In this document: piece after piece, positions 32,240-43,200 of the stretch
Layout of the letters: each line of letters starts with the position of its first letter
How positions within the stretch are numbered: the stretch's first letter is position 1
Assembly (NCBI GenBank): GCA_050084515.1
Contig: CM114271.1
Coordinates: forward strand, 48,422,001 to 48,486,000
Direction: 5' to 3'
Length of the DNA: 64,000 bases
Origin: Blasia pusilla
Lineage: Eukaryota > Marchantiophyta > Marchantiopsida > Blasiales
Notes under the pieces: generated by a model
Database searches by the model: none
The model's input: only the letters and a program-made list of their open reading frames with translations
Told to the model about the DNA's origin: nothing
Translations under genes and position numbers: made by a program

Positions 32240-33630
32240 TTGGAAGATCGGAGTAATGCAAGCAGTAGTAGTGGTGTGACATGGAGTGGCGTGAGGTATC
32301 AAGGGGTTTCTAGTGAGGAACCATCCCGAAACCTATTCGTGGCTGGATGGTCATCACTAGACAACGGATCTAGTGACAATATTGCATACAGAGATAGTGT
32401 CACGTGGGGAGAGATAGACGATATGGGCCATCGGGGCATGCGTCATTTCTTTAGTGCAGTAGGCACCATAGATCTAGATGACTTCATCCTGGAGTTCGAC
32501 ACTTGGTACGACTTCCAAGAAATACGGACCCCTATACGGTTCTACCCTTTTATGGCGTGGAAGGGTTTGCTCCAGCATCTAGAGGGTCCTCTGATGGATG
32601 ATTACATTGAGTTCAGATCTTTACAATCATTAGAGATCGATGCCTAGAGGATGTATTGGGCTCCACGGTATGTATCCACTAGGGGCCGAAAGGCATATGA
32701 TGAGATAGTGAAGACAGAGAGACCTACACCATCAGCCCAAGGATAGTAGTGAGGATGGTGAGGTGGTAGAGACCTGTGGTGATAGAGGGCCACCTAGTTT
32801 CAGTCCTAAATTGAAGTTCTTCCAACATTTGGGGAGGAGCTACCAGGGCGTGCCGACGGACCAGCTGAAGAGTCTACAGGATTTTCAATGGAGATCGGAT
32901 GACAATCCGAGAGAGGCGTTCACGCACATGCAATGACTCTTCATTGCCACATATGGGGTGACTAAAGCACAGCAAGCATAGTATTAGTACGGGGTGCTGG
33001 ACCATGAGCTAAGGAGGAGAGTCTAGCATGCAATGTTGCTTCACACGTAGAAGCCCACAATGAAGGTGGTCTTGAAGTTGTTTGAGCGGGTAGAGCTCAA
33101 CATGAGTGAGGAGCATGTGGTGATCATGGGATTTTCATGAGATTCAATGGATTCACGAGTAGTAGTAACCTCACAAGTGTCTCTGTATGCACCAATACCA
33201 AGGGAGCGAGCCGGCGAGCCAAGAGAGCACAACGGGTATCGTGAGTCGATGAGGCAATGATCCGCATCAACATATGTTATATTACCCAGCAAGGACAAGG
33301 GTTGGCTTGTTGGATGCGTGAGGGACTGCCCACATAGAGGTAGAGGGGCCGAAGGCGCCTCTGATTACTCGATCGAGAGCCACCTCGGATGGCCCCAACA
33401 TAGTTGCAGTATGATCATTGTGATCGATATGGTCACACTAGGGATATGTGTTTTGATCTTTGCCTAGAGGTACGTCCAAAAATAGGCAAAGGATCAAGGG
33501 GCGAGAGAGCTAGTGGAGATCGAGTAGTTGACAATCATGGTTGTAGAGTTCCACCACCAGTCGAGGGAGATGAAGGACATGTATCGGATGGAGTGTTCCT
33601 CACTCGCATCGATTAGTTGGAGTAGAGGAT
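32240..33630 (+). pseudogene. Gag, plus-strand copy
   Basis: Open from 32240 to 32647, then interrupted. Gag core reads KFFQHLGRSYQGVPTDQLKS near 32810, and a defective CCHC knuckle lies near 33408. Homologous to Gag at 26806-25412. Confidence 0.7.
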
Positions 33631-34369
33631 TGTTGCCATGATGATGATGATGTAGGTAGGGACAAGAACAGAGCCGACAGTAGCTAGTGTGGCTCCAACC
33701 TCCACATCGTATCGGGATACCGGGGAGGATTATACGGGATTGAGGTTAATGTGTAGTACGGCTCAGGTAGAGGCTGTTGCGGTGGTCACTCGGGGTGCTA
33801 CAAGATGACTGAGCCATTGAGAGGTGGGGTGGAGATCAATCCACAAGAGGGGACCAATGGGCAGCAGGCCTAGGTTCCTTTGTTGTTCACGTTGTCAGGG
33901 GCAATTCACACACCATTGATGATTCCTCGATGACCAATGGTGCCCATAGGTGAGGCAGGTATGTCAACGTCATGAGGAGTTGGAGAGATGATTCCTATGT
34001 TGGCTTGTGTGGAGCTAGTATCGACTTCATTATTGGAGGTGGCCATTAGGGTGAGCCAGGCTCTATTTTTTTCCGCCATGGAGTTGGCGACAATGGGAGT
34101 TGGACCAGCGAAGGTGTTATGGCTCGCTGCTATGTTGTGTGAGCATGGAGAGGTGACTGCTTCTCATTTAGAGATAGTTGTTGAGGAGGTGGTGGACATG
34201 CCCTCAGAGCATGTGCTCGAGAGGTCCCCCATGTCACTTCGTCATGGCATGCTACAGCAACAAAGTTGATAGATATGCCAACTAGACCAGCGATAGAGCG
34301 AGCCATGATCACACTAGGTGTAGTGTTCTTGGATAACCAAGCTAGAGTGTTTTGCTTGGTTAGTCTCAG

Positions 34370-34560
34370 AGGTATGGTATCCACTGCGCATCCTACTTGA
34401 TTCGGGAGCGCAACCCTTGATGTTAAGGAAGGTGACGTGTTTGGCATTGGAGTTACCAAAAGGCGACATTGAACGTTGTTCCTTTCAGATATAGACCTCT
34501 ATTGGGGGCCTATCACCCACACAATACATGACTTGACAAGAGTTAATGGTTAGACTCCAA
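34370..34560 (+). pseudogene. Aspartic protease active-site region, plus-strand copy
   Basis: RILLDSGAQPLMLRKVT matches the protease of the minus-strand element at the catalytic Asp. Stops follow within ~60 codons. Confidence 0.75.
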
Positions 34561-35064
34561 CTAGAGCATGAGAAGGATATTGCGATGGTAAGCATTCGGA
34601 AATTACAACACCGGCAGAGTCGTATGATGTGTTGGTAGGGAGTACGGTATTGTATCCCCTTGGTTTCATTCTGAATTTTTGTGAGGAGAGGATTTCTTCT
34701 TGGCTAGGATGGTGATCAAGTGATGGACGGGTGAGCCATCTACTGATGTAGTTTGGAGGGGGTAGTAGTGGTCGACCACGCGAGGATACGGTGACCACGT
34801 TGGCAACATTCACAAGTGATGTTAGCCTATCAGGAGAGTTGTTGGAGAGAAGCACACATATGGAGGAAATTCTTGTAGCCGATCGTCCCACAAAGAGACA
34901 TGCCAAGGTAGGTATCTCTTCCCATAGTGCGGAGATTTCTTTACCATTGTTGGGTATGAGCAAGGATTGCAGACGAGCTTGTGAGGCATGCGTTGGGTTG
35001 TGCCTATGTCTTGGACCCAATAGATTAGATGAAGGTCATGCTCTTGGGTGGAGACTTCATATCT

Positions 35065-35180
35065 TTGGATACCACACATGTTGTGTGGCAACGTTTGGAG
35101 CAGGGTATAAGAGTGTTAGATCTCTTTGGGGGCATCAACACAACGGGTATTTGCAATGTTGCAGTGTTGTGGGGATGACG
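35065..35180 (+). pseudogene. DNA methyltransferase motif I, plus-strand copy D
   Basis: The frame reads LDTTHVVWQRLEQGIRVLDL and then FGGINTTGI. Copies B and C read LDTTPIVWCTPEEGIRVL and PIVWCILEKGIRVLDLFGG at the same place. The SAM-binding motif I is therefore conserved in a diverged subfamily. Motif IV and later motifs are lost by truncation. Confidence 0.8.
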
Positions 35181-35548
35181 GCACTGATGGTGCTAGATGT
35201 ATATAGGACAATAGATCATGTTGGATATATATGTGTGAACTATTTGGAGTTGGCGCCGGGGATCCAACAACCAGCTAGGGGGACTGTTGGGTTATCTCAA
35301 TCGTGAGTTAATTTTTGTACATGTGTGGATCTACCCGTATGTTGGGGAAGATGGGTTTTTTGTGGTGTGGATATGGCCAGCAATGTGTATTGTGTAGCGA
35401 TGCGTATGCGCACAACAACTCGCCTCTTCAAATCTCCTCATTGTTTCTTGCATCCCTCCCCAAGCGTCTAGGTCTCACTGCTACCTTGAGTTCTCCCCAA
35501 GCGTCCAATTGCTCCTACAGCCTCAAGTTCTCACTTACCAAGGATTTT

Positions 35549-35558
35549 CTCTGATACC
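35549..35558 (-). other. Primer-binding site, family III element
   Basis: On the minus strand GGTATCAGAG begins three bases after the LTR end. TGGTATCAGAGC is the usual plant LTR-element site complementary to the 3' end of initiator tRNA-Met. It shows the LTR at 35562-36566 is a 5' LTR whose body lay to the left. Confidence 0.65.
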
Positions 35559-35561
35559 GCA

Positions 35562-36566
35562 TGTCGTGCGCCTACTTCTCTTGAATGTCAATCTTTAGTG
35601 TTGTGGAATCGTACGTTCTTTGGGACACGCTCTCATCATCGATTGGCACCCACACACACTCACGTTAGTTTGGTTTGGGTCAATCGGCCTTCCAACCCGC
35701 CGAGTTCTCAACTTGACACTTATCAAACTCAACCTTCCCTAATTCCTAGCTTCCTAACACGGAAAGTCTTCCGAGACTTGGGACAGACTTTCTAGTTATT
35801 CTAGGCACCTAAAACGATGTCCGCGCACCTCGCAATCCCAAGTGTCCAATGGAGCCTTGCATGAGACCCAACAATATGAGTCGCGAGTTGGAATCCAAAC
35901 AAGGACCTCCGAAATCTACTCTATTGGACTTGGTTTGGGTTTCAATTCCCAACGCCAAAACTTCAGTTCCATTTTGTGTCCTTAGGTGGCCCCGCGGTGC
36001 CCAAAAGTGGAGTTTGAGTACCAATCACTCTTGGAGACCTTCCCCTTTACTAGTACTTATGGAGATCTCCGCCCTCCCCCTACCTTTGGGGAAGAGACAC
36101 TGGGGCCTCTCTTTTTGGCCCTCAACCCAACTCCCTGTATGGTCATTTTCGGCCAATATCTTAGCCTTTGCTCGTGCGTTTCTGAGGTCTTTGGTGCGTT
36201 GGAACTAAATTTTCATAAGGTTTCCAATGCCATGTTACTTGTTCCAAATTCATCTTGGGAATAAAATTTATGGTTGAAAATACATTCAAAACCCCAAACG
36301 CTAGTCACATTTCAAATCCGATTCTCACCTCTTAGGCAACCAACCATCCTAGACTCAAATCCTCTCAAGTCTTGGTTCACGTTTGGTCCAGGTTTCCTAG
36401 TCACGACCATAAACACATGAAATGCTCAACCTTGTTTGCGTCTCATCTTGTGTGTCTCTTGCATCTCTTCCAAGAGACGACTCCAACGCGCAAAACCATT
36501 CTAGCTTGAGCCCGCTAGAGTTCATATGTTCCGCTCGCCGCTCGTTTGGTTATGAGGGCCGCAACA
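35562..36566 (-). repeat. LTR family III, 5' LTR
   Basis: Homologous over its length to the solo LTR 6048-7088, starting TGTCGTGCGCC and ending GGCCGCAACA on the plus strand. No target-site duplication. Its coding region is not recognised to the left, where copy D sequence lies, so it is truncated. Confidence 0.8.
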
Positions 36567-36689
36567 GAAAATCTCTTCAAAATAAATGATATATTTGGGT
36601 TGACAAGATTTTCCTCTCTCCTCTCTCTTCTCTCCTCTCTTCCACTCCTCTTACCACTCCTCCTTTAGAATATCGATTGCACTAGGGGA

Positions 36690-37458
36690 GATCCGGATTT
36701 GGAACATGACTAGCATTGGGGGTTTCAATTGTATTTAGTCTTAAGATGCGTTTGGGAAAAGTAAGCTAGCGTTGGAAATCATATGCAAAGCCGGTTCCAA
36801 CGCACTTGAGATCTTAGCAAATGCACAAGTAAGGACTCAGAAACTTCCCAAAAATGACTATATGGGGAGTTGGGTTGAGGGCCGAAAAGAGGGGCCCGAG
36901 AGTGTTTTCCCAAAAGATAGGGGAAGGGTGGAGAACTCCAAAAGTATTGGTAAGTTCAAGTCCCAAGTCCTCTCAAAGAGTGCTTGGGACTCGAATCCCA
37001 CTTTGGGACACCGCGGGGTGAAGTAAAGGCACGAAATGGATCAGGAGTTTGGCGTTGGGATTCGAAACCCGAACCAAGTCCAATAGAGTGAATTTCAAGG
37101 GCCCTATTGGAATCCAACCCATGACTCATTTAGGTGTGTCTTGGTTTGGGGCTCATGTGAGCTTAGTCTATTGGAAAATTGGGACCGCTACGCGTACGAA
37201 CGTCATTTTAGGTGCTTGGAATAACCAAAAAGTCTGTCCCAAGTCTTGGAAGCCTTTCCTGTGTTGGGACGTGAGGAACTAGGAAGGTTGAACTTGATGA
37301 GATTTCGAGTTCAGAACTCTATGGGTTGTAAGGTTGATCGACCTAGTCCAAACTAGCATGACTATATTTGGATGTAGATCAATAATGAGAGCGTATCCTA
37401 CCAAACTTACTCTTCAGAAATAATAGAGATTGACGTTCAAGGGGAGTATGCGCATAAA
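36690..37458 (+). repeat. LTR family III, inverted partial copy
   Basis: Reverse complement of much of 35562-36300, facing the preceding LTR across ~120 bp. Frames in it (for example 36772-37282) are LTR sequence. Confidence 0.75.
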
Positions 37459-39180
37459 ATTTTGAGCGCACATGGGAAATATTGAGTTGGCAGCAATTAA
37501 GAAAACTGCGAAGAGGAAGATTGGAAAACTGGTGGATTTCCTTGCATTGAGGATTGCTAATGCAATACCATATGGATTGGAATTTGAATTTCTAATTAAA
37601 ACTTGAATTCTGATAAAATAGATATTACATATACGATCTTTTCCTTAATCAGTCGAAGCTATTTTCAATGGTATCCTATTTGGATTGAAGTTTCGATTGA
37701 GTTCCATCTACCATTCTGTGTGGAGACCATGAAGAAGAGACTCAACACTCATTTGGGTCCTAGCCACAAGGACATAAACACGTTCATATACAATTGCTCT
37801 CCCACCACATACAATATGTAGCCTATTATGATGGTTGCCTATGAGGAAGGTAAACTCGTGGTACAAGATAGTCTTGCATACTCCAAGTATTGGCTGAGGT
37901 ATAAGACGAGCATTGAGAAGAGGAGGTAGAAGAAGACCAACTTGAGACTGCTACAAGGGCTTGACGAAGAAAATGTGAAGCAAGTCATAGGAGAACTCCT
38001 CAAACTAAGGGTGTAAATAGGGTTTGCATCTACTTGCAAATCACATAATGAAGACTTGATGGACCTGAAAGGCTAGTGCGACAAATTGAAACGTGAACAA
38101 GTGAATGTAAGCGCCATCTATAAGTTCTATTTCTTGGAGAGGGAGTTCTATGTTGGGAGAAGTTTCAGAGATTGCTTCAACTTGCTCATTTTGCAACAAG
38201 AGTTCCGCATTGATAATGCCGAGATTCTCCTCGATATTCTGCTCGAGGAGAAGATATATTTTAAAAGACATCTCTCCTTTGTCACGCAAGCTAAATTTTG
38301 TCTTCCTCCATAAGAATTTTGAGGGACATTGCGAGAATTACTACGATTGCAGAGGGCCAACCAACCAACAAATGACTTTCTTGTATCTACGCACAAGGAA
38401 GTCATTGGTAGTATTGATACAACTTCAACGAGATTTTCTAGACTATTGTAAATAGGGAGGTGGAAAACAACGAGTGGGATATCCTTTACAACACAGTTTT
38501 TGTAAACATGGTGTGCGCATTAAACGATTATGAATGGATCAATGTAGAAGATTTGAATCATTCTTTGGCGAAGGATGTTATCTTAATGCAAGTGAAAGCG
38601 AATTGGTGTTTTTTTGCTGAAATCGAAGTACTGGGAAATCTTGTAGTTGCTTGCCAAAGACCACCCAATGAGAGATCCAACAAGACAGAAGATTCTAAGT
38701 GGAGGATGGTTGATGGTTTTCATACCGGTATTCAGCAATGGTTTTGATGAGTCCACTCTGGACGAACACCTCACCATTGTAAATAGAATTCTTGATGGAA
38801 TGGAGTGAAAAAAGAACTTACACAACTCCGAATGGAGTGAAAAAAGAATAGGACATTGAGGCGCAATGGTGATCAATCAAGGTGGATTGTAGTGGAAAAT
38901 TAAGGGGTCCAACATTGTGGTTATTTTATCTCAAGATGTCTTGAGTGGCAATGGAATAGGTCGAATGCACTAGGTTAGAGGCAATATATGTAATTCAAGT
39001 CTTGCATGAATTTACATTTTTCACATATGTTGCTTTCCATGTTGTTCCTTTGATGGCTTTGTCAAGTGTGACACAACACAAAAGAATTACTTCCCGTGCA
39101 AGCATATGCATTTTGTTCTCATTCAAATTCTAAATGAATGAGAACATGACATATCAATTCATTGCCCTATAATGTAGTTG
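37459..39180 (+). pseudogene. SWIM/MULE-type transposase-like remnant, second copy
   Basis: The finger ICCFPCCSFDGFVKCD, then YFPCKHMHFVLIQILNE, lies at 39022-39140 and matches the SWIM-like finger at 14340-14450 with the same Cys and His positions. Upstream blocks (37603-38750) are broken by many stops; YPIWIEVSIEFHLPF and similar pieces have no domain I know. The N-terminal half present in the 10-12 kb copy is not found here. Confidence 0.5.
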
Positions 39181-40262
39181 AAGAAAGTAAGATATCTTTT
39201 GGAAAAGTGAATTTCGTCTTTTTTTTTCTTGGAGGATTTGATATTGGACCAGCCAAGTCTAATAGAGTCAAATTTGGAACGTAGTATTGGAGCAACATTT
39301 TTCATGGGACCAAACTTCCTATCTTCATTTCTCCTATCTTCTATCTACCTCACTTCCTCACCTCCAACCAGATCTCGATGTTCCATTTCAAATCTAGCAT
39401 TCAAATGCATGGGCATCTTATCCGTAAGTTTCTATTAAACTTTTGCTTTCAAATTTTCAACGATACAACATGAGCTCCGGAAGAACATTTCTTTTCAAGA
39501 ACTAGATTGTCTTCCACTAAGTCCTACCCCCCATTCAACTCAAAAACCTACTTGCTCAACCCGTAACATGATGTTGCAAGTAGGGGTGAAGGAGCAGGTA
39601 GGGGTTGAGCAAGTACGTTTCGGAATTAAATGGGGAGACAATTAGAAAGTTTGGAGGACAACTAGGTTACGGAGTTTCCAATAGGGGTTGACTCATTCCG
39701 AATCACAAGGTCTGGACAGATTTGACATCTATATTATTATTGGAGATTGCCTTCTTGATTTGCAAACACCTCTCTTTGACACATGGCATCTAGGCAGCAA
39801 GAAAATGTTTCACGTGCTACGGGCAAGAAAAAAATTTGAATTTGTGTATAGCATCATTATTCCCTCCACGGGCACTAGCAAAAGCTCCTCAAACAATTTT
39901 TTTCCCATGCCTCTTGCAGGCACCTTGCTAGTTCTTAGTAAATACAGTTCTTAGTAAATACATTTTACCAGATTGGATTCAACATTAACGAAAGGCCACC
40001 CGAGAAACAAAAGTTGTAATTTCCGAAATGAACGGAACCCCTGAAAATTATCCCTAGAATCTTTAGGCGTAAATTTTAAAAAACCAAATAGAATTTCATG
40101 ATGTATTTAATGTAAAATCCGGGGATTAGAAAAGCCTGTCCGAGCTTTGACATCGGGACGACGCAATAGATATATATGTCGTCAATTGGTCTCAAAGTAC
40201 AATTCTTGAGTAGATGCAGTCGTGTGTGGTGCTACCGTATCCGCACCAATCTACGGGTTAGG
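39181..40262. other. Intergenic, no gene seen
   Basis: AT-rich, with a short local repeat GTAGGGGTTGAGCAAGTA/GTAGGGGTGAAGGAGCAG near 39575-39610. Probably includes the 3' untranslated region of IFT74 near 40262. Confidence 0.5.
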
Positions 40263-43200
40263 TTATTGCGCGACCTTGCTCATAATTTCAGCATTTAACT
40301 GAGCGACCACGAAACGGATGTTCTCCAGAACAGGCTTGTAATTGACCTCCCGTTCTTTTGCCTCTAATTCTGCACACCGAATTCCACTGTTCAGGTGTCT
40401 GATCTGCATTCATTCATCCACGATCCTGGCGCCATCCTTCCATCTTTGTTATCCGTGTTAGAGACGCATCCTTCTACCTTTCACGTGTTAAAAACAAACC
40501 TATGGAACCTATCCAGACTTCACGTTAACCAAAGGAGTGGGTCAGCACCTGCCACGCAGCCACGCTCGTGTAGGATCGAAGGAAACTCACGAGCACGTGG
40601 GAAATAGAAGTGGACCTTGCTGCGTCGTTAGGATGCTTTGATGGACAGCTCGGAGCTTTTGATGTTGTAGTTCGAGACTTTTGTGATGTGGGCACGCATT
40701 CAACTGCTTTTGCATCGTCTCCAAAATATTGTCCTGCTCTCGCAATTGCTCTTGCACCAGTGAGGCTTTCGCTTGGATCTTACTCTTTTCTTCTTCCAAC
40801 TTCTGCAGAGAACCCGCGGCACGTGCAGTTAGGTGCTTGGTTGTCCTCGTCGAACCAAATTAGCCACACCGTGTCGTTGGAAGCTGCTGAAGACCAATTA
40901 TGGCTTTCTCAATCAAAGACCACCTAAACTGTAGTACAATGGGTCGTCAAGAGAGACAAACGAATCCCACAGTCAAAAAGCTCCTCCCAACAACTCAATG
41001 ACTCCTGACTTTATCAATCCACGACCGGTCTTGCATAAGTGGAACGGGTCGTCAAAAGAGACGAACGAAGCTCGGAAATCACACGTTCTCAACCGGCTGC
41101 TTTGACAAAGAATGCCGGTTCTTGCCGAGCATTGCTTTAGGGAATGGATCGCCCAAAGCGACAAAGGTAAGCTGCTCATGATGGTAGAAGAACTTTTGAT
41201 CGGAGGTGTCTACGGACGGTGCACAGGAGGTGGCAATCATAGCCTGAGTTCAACTAGAGTACACTGCATGACTAAACAGACGAGTATCCTCATTGTTATT
41301 TCTGAACCCATTGGATCAGCAAACATAGACACGGCAAGATGCAGGAAACCAAATAGGTTGAACTATGTTGACGTAAACTAAATTGGTAAGGTGGCCCTTC
41401 CTAACAATTGACTCAAGGCATTTGGGAAGAGGGTCGGGTGGAAAGCAGAACGTGAAAATGAGCACCCTGATGGTTTTTCTGGCTGAATAATGCCATGAGA
41501 AGCATTTGGCCCGAACTTGCAGACAGGTCTCGAGATAAATCTAGCGTAGAAGAGACAAATGTTCTTCCACTTCGGTGGTTGTTCAAGTTGTAGAACGATG
41601 TTACAAGTTTCTTCAGCCTTGATACACATATGCACCCTATATGTTTGTGCTTAAATGAATGTTTTATCAACTGCTTGGTACAATTCGTCATTAGTATAGA
41701 CAGTGAGGGAATCTGGACTGCTTACTATGAGCACAGTGGGGCTGAGATTTCGGTTAATTTCAGTCCAAATGATTTGTTCATTTTCATTGCCTCCTGATGC
41801 TTTCTTTTCTGGCTTTTCTCTTCGTTTTAGTATCCGTCATACCTACTTCTGGTTCGAATATTACCGAACATCTTGCTTCTGCTGCAGCCCTTAGCTCTTC
41901 GAAGCGGGTGAACTTCTCCATCTGGGCCTTTAAGGACACCATCTTCTGCCTGGAAGCTCCAATTTCTTTCTCTGTTTTGGCCTCCATCTCTTCAAGCTGC
42001 TGATGCTCCCTTCTGAGCTCGTCCAACTCTATTGAGCCAGACATGCACCCATAAGATACCACCCAACAACAGACAGAAGCTACTGACGTTAAGAATTAAC
42101 GTTTTCGATCAATTTACTTTGTTTCTCGTGGTCCAGTGCACTGGAACCAAGTCTTAGATTGTCAAGCTCGACTCGAAGACCCAACAGGCATCATTATTTA
42201 AGCAAGCCTTTACGGGGCTACAATCTGCTAGAAGATGGCGATCATCATGTAGATCAGGGTCGTATGAACTTTTCGAATTAGCAGTTGTGGACCTTGTGTC
42301 AGCTGTTCTATATCATCAGAGTTGTCCTCAGGGGTCGTATCCTTTCCTGCTCCCTTACCAAAGACGGTGCAATCCACCTGGGTAAAATATTAGCAACTAA
42401 ACGTCACCATTAGTTGGACAAGAACAAGTGTCCACAGTACCGTGATAGGTGGGCCGTAAGGCAACCTCTGTTCAGGGGTTAAGGGAGCACAGAATGGGTT
42501 TAGGGTTTTGGCAGAGAATGCTATCTTCACATGCTCTCAAGTCCAGAGAAAGACTTATCTTTTACTATCAACTCCTGAACTCAACCTAAAAACCGTCTCC
42601 TTTGCGATTACTGCCTTCCAACGAGAGGAAAGTTAAAAGGAATAAGGGAAGAGGTGGCTACTGCGCTAATGTTTTCAAGCAGAAGCCCAATTTTCTCTTG
42701 CACAAGCTGAATTGCTTTAGAATGGTCATGCCGCATCACTTCATAATTGTCAATAAAAAACTGCATCTGTTTCTCCTTCTCATGAATCTCCTGAAACCTT
42801 TCTGCTCGTCCACCTGAAGATCTCACAGGAGGACGCATTTTGGCATTACATAGACATTTCAATGTCCTCTTTCTATCTTTCCATCCTAGGGCTAAACAAA
42901 GCCTCCGTGTTTTTTCATGAATTTAGAATTATCTGAGCCATACACTTGTCTTACTGAGGTTGATTGCAAGCCACTGCTTTACAAGGCTTCTGTGCCTGTA
43001 AAGCAGAATTATTATTGCTTATTATTTCAAAAGATTTACCACTATATCTGTCACACTGCAATTATTTCAAAATATTTACCACTATTAACTGTCGTACTGC
43101 AATTTGTTGAGATTTAACCTTAGGTGGAACAAGACAAATATTTCTACCACTCATAGATCCTTAAAAAAGGGGGCTCCTATGGCACAAGAGCGAGGATTAT

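Larger units (their letters stand above)
32240..35414 (+). mobile_element. Diverged, truncated plus-strand copy of the DNMT element
   Basis: Gag begins near 32240 (MEDRSNASSSSGV) with HFFSAVGTIDLDDFILEF, parallel to the minus-strand Gag. A damaged knuckle YDHCDRYGHTRDMC (first Cys is Tyr) lies at about 33408. Protease LLDSGAQPLML is at 34397 and methyltransferase motif I at 35112-35140. The copy then ends in a ~40-bp LTR II-like end (35376-35414). RT, RNase H and integrase are absent. Many stops. Protein similarity to the other copies is clear but much lower than between A, B and C, so it is an older or separate subfamily. Confidence 0.8.

Noticed and set aside
35549-35558. tRNA gene fragment
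   Set aside because: Only the ~10 bases complementary to initiator tRNA-Met are present next to an LTR, which is a primer-binding site.
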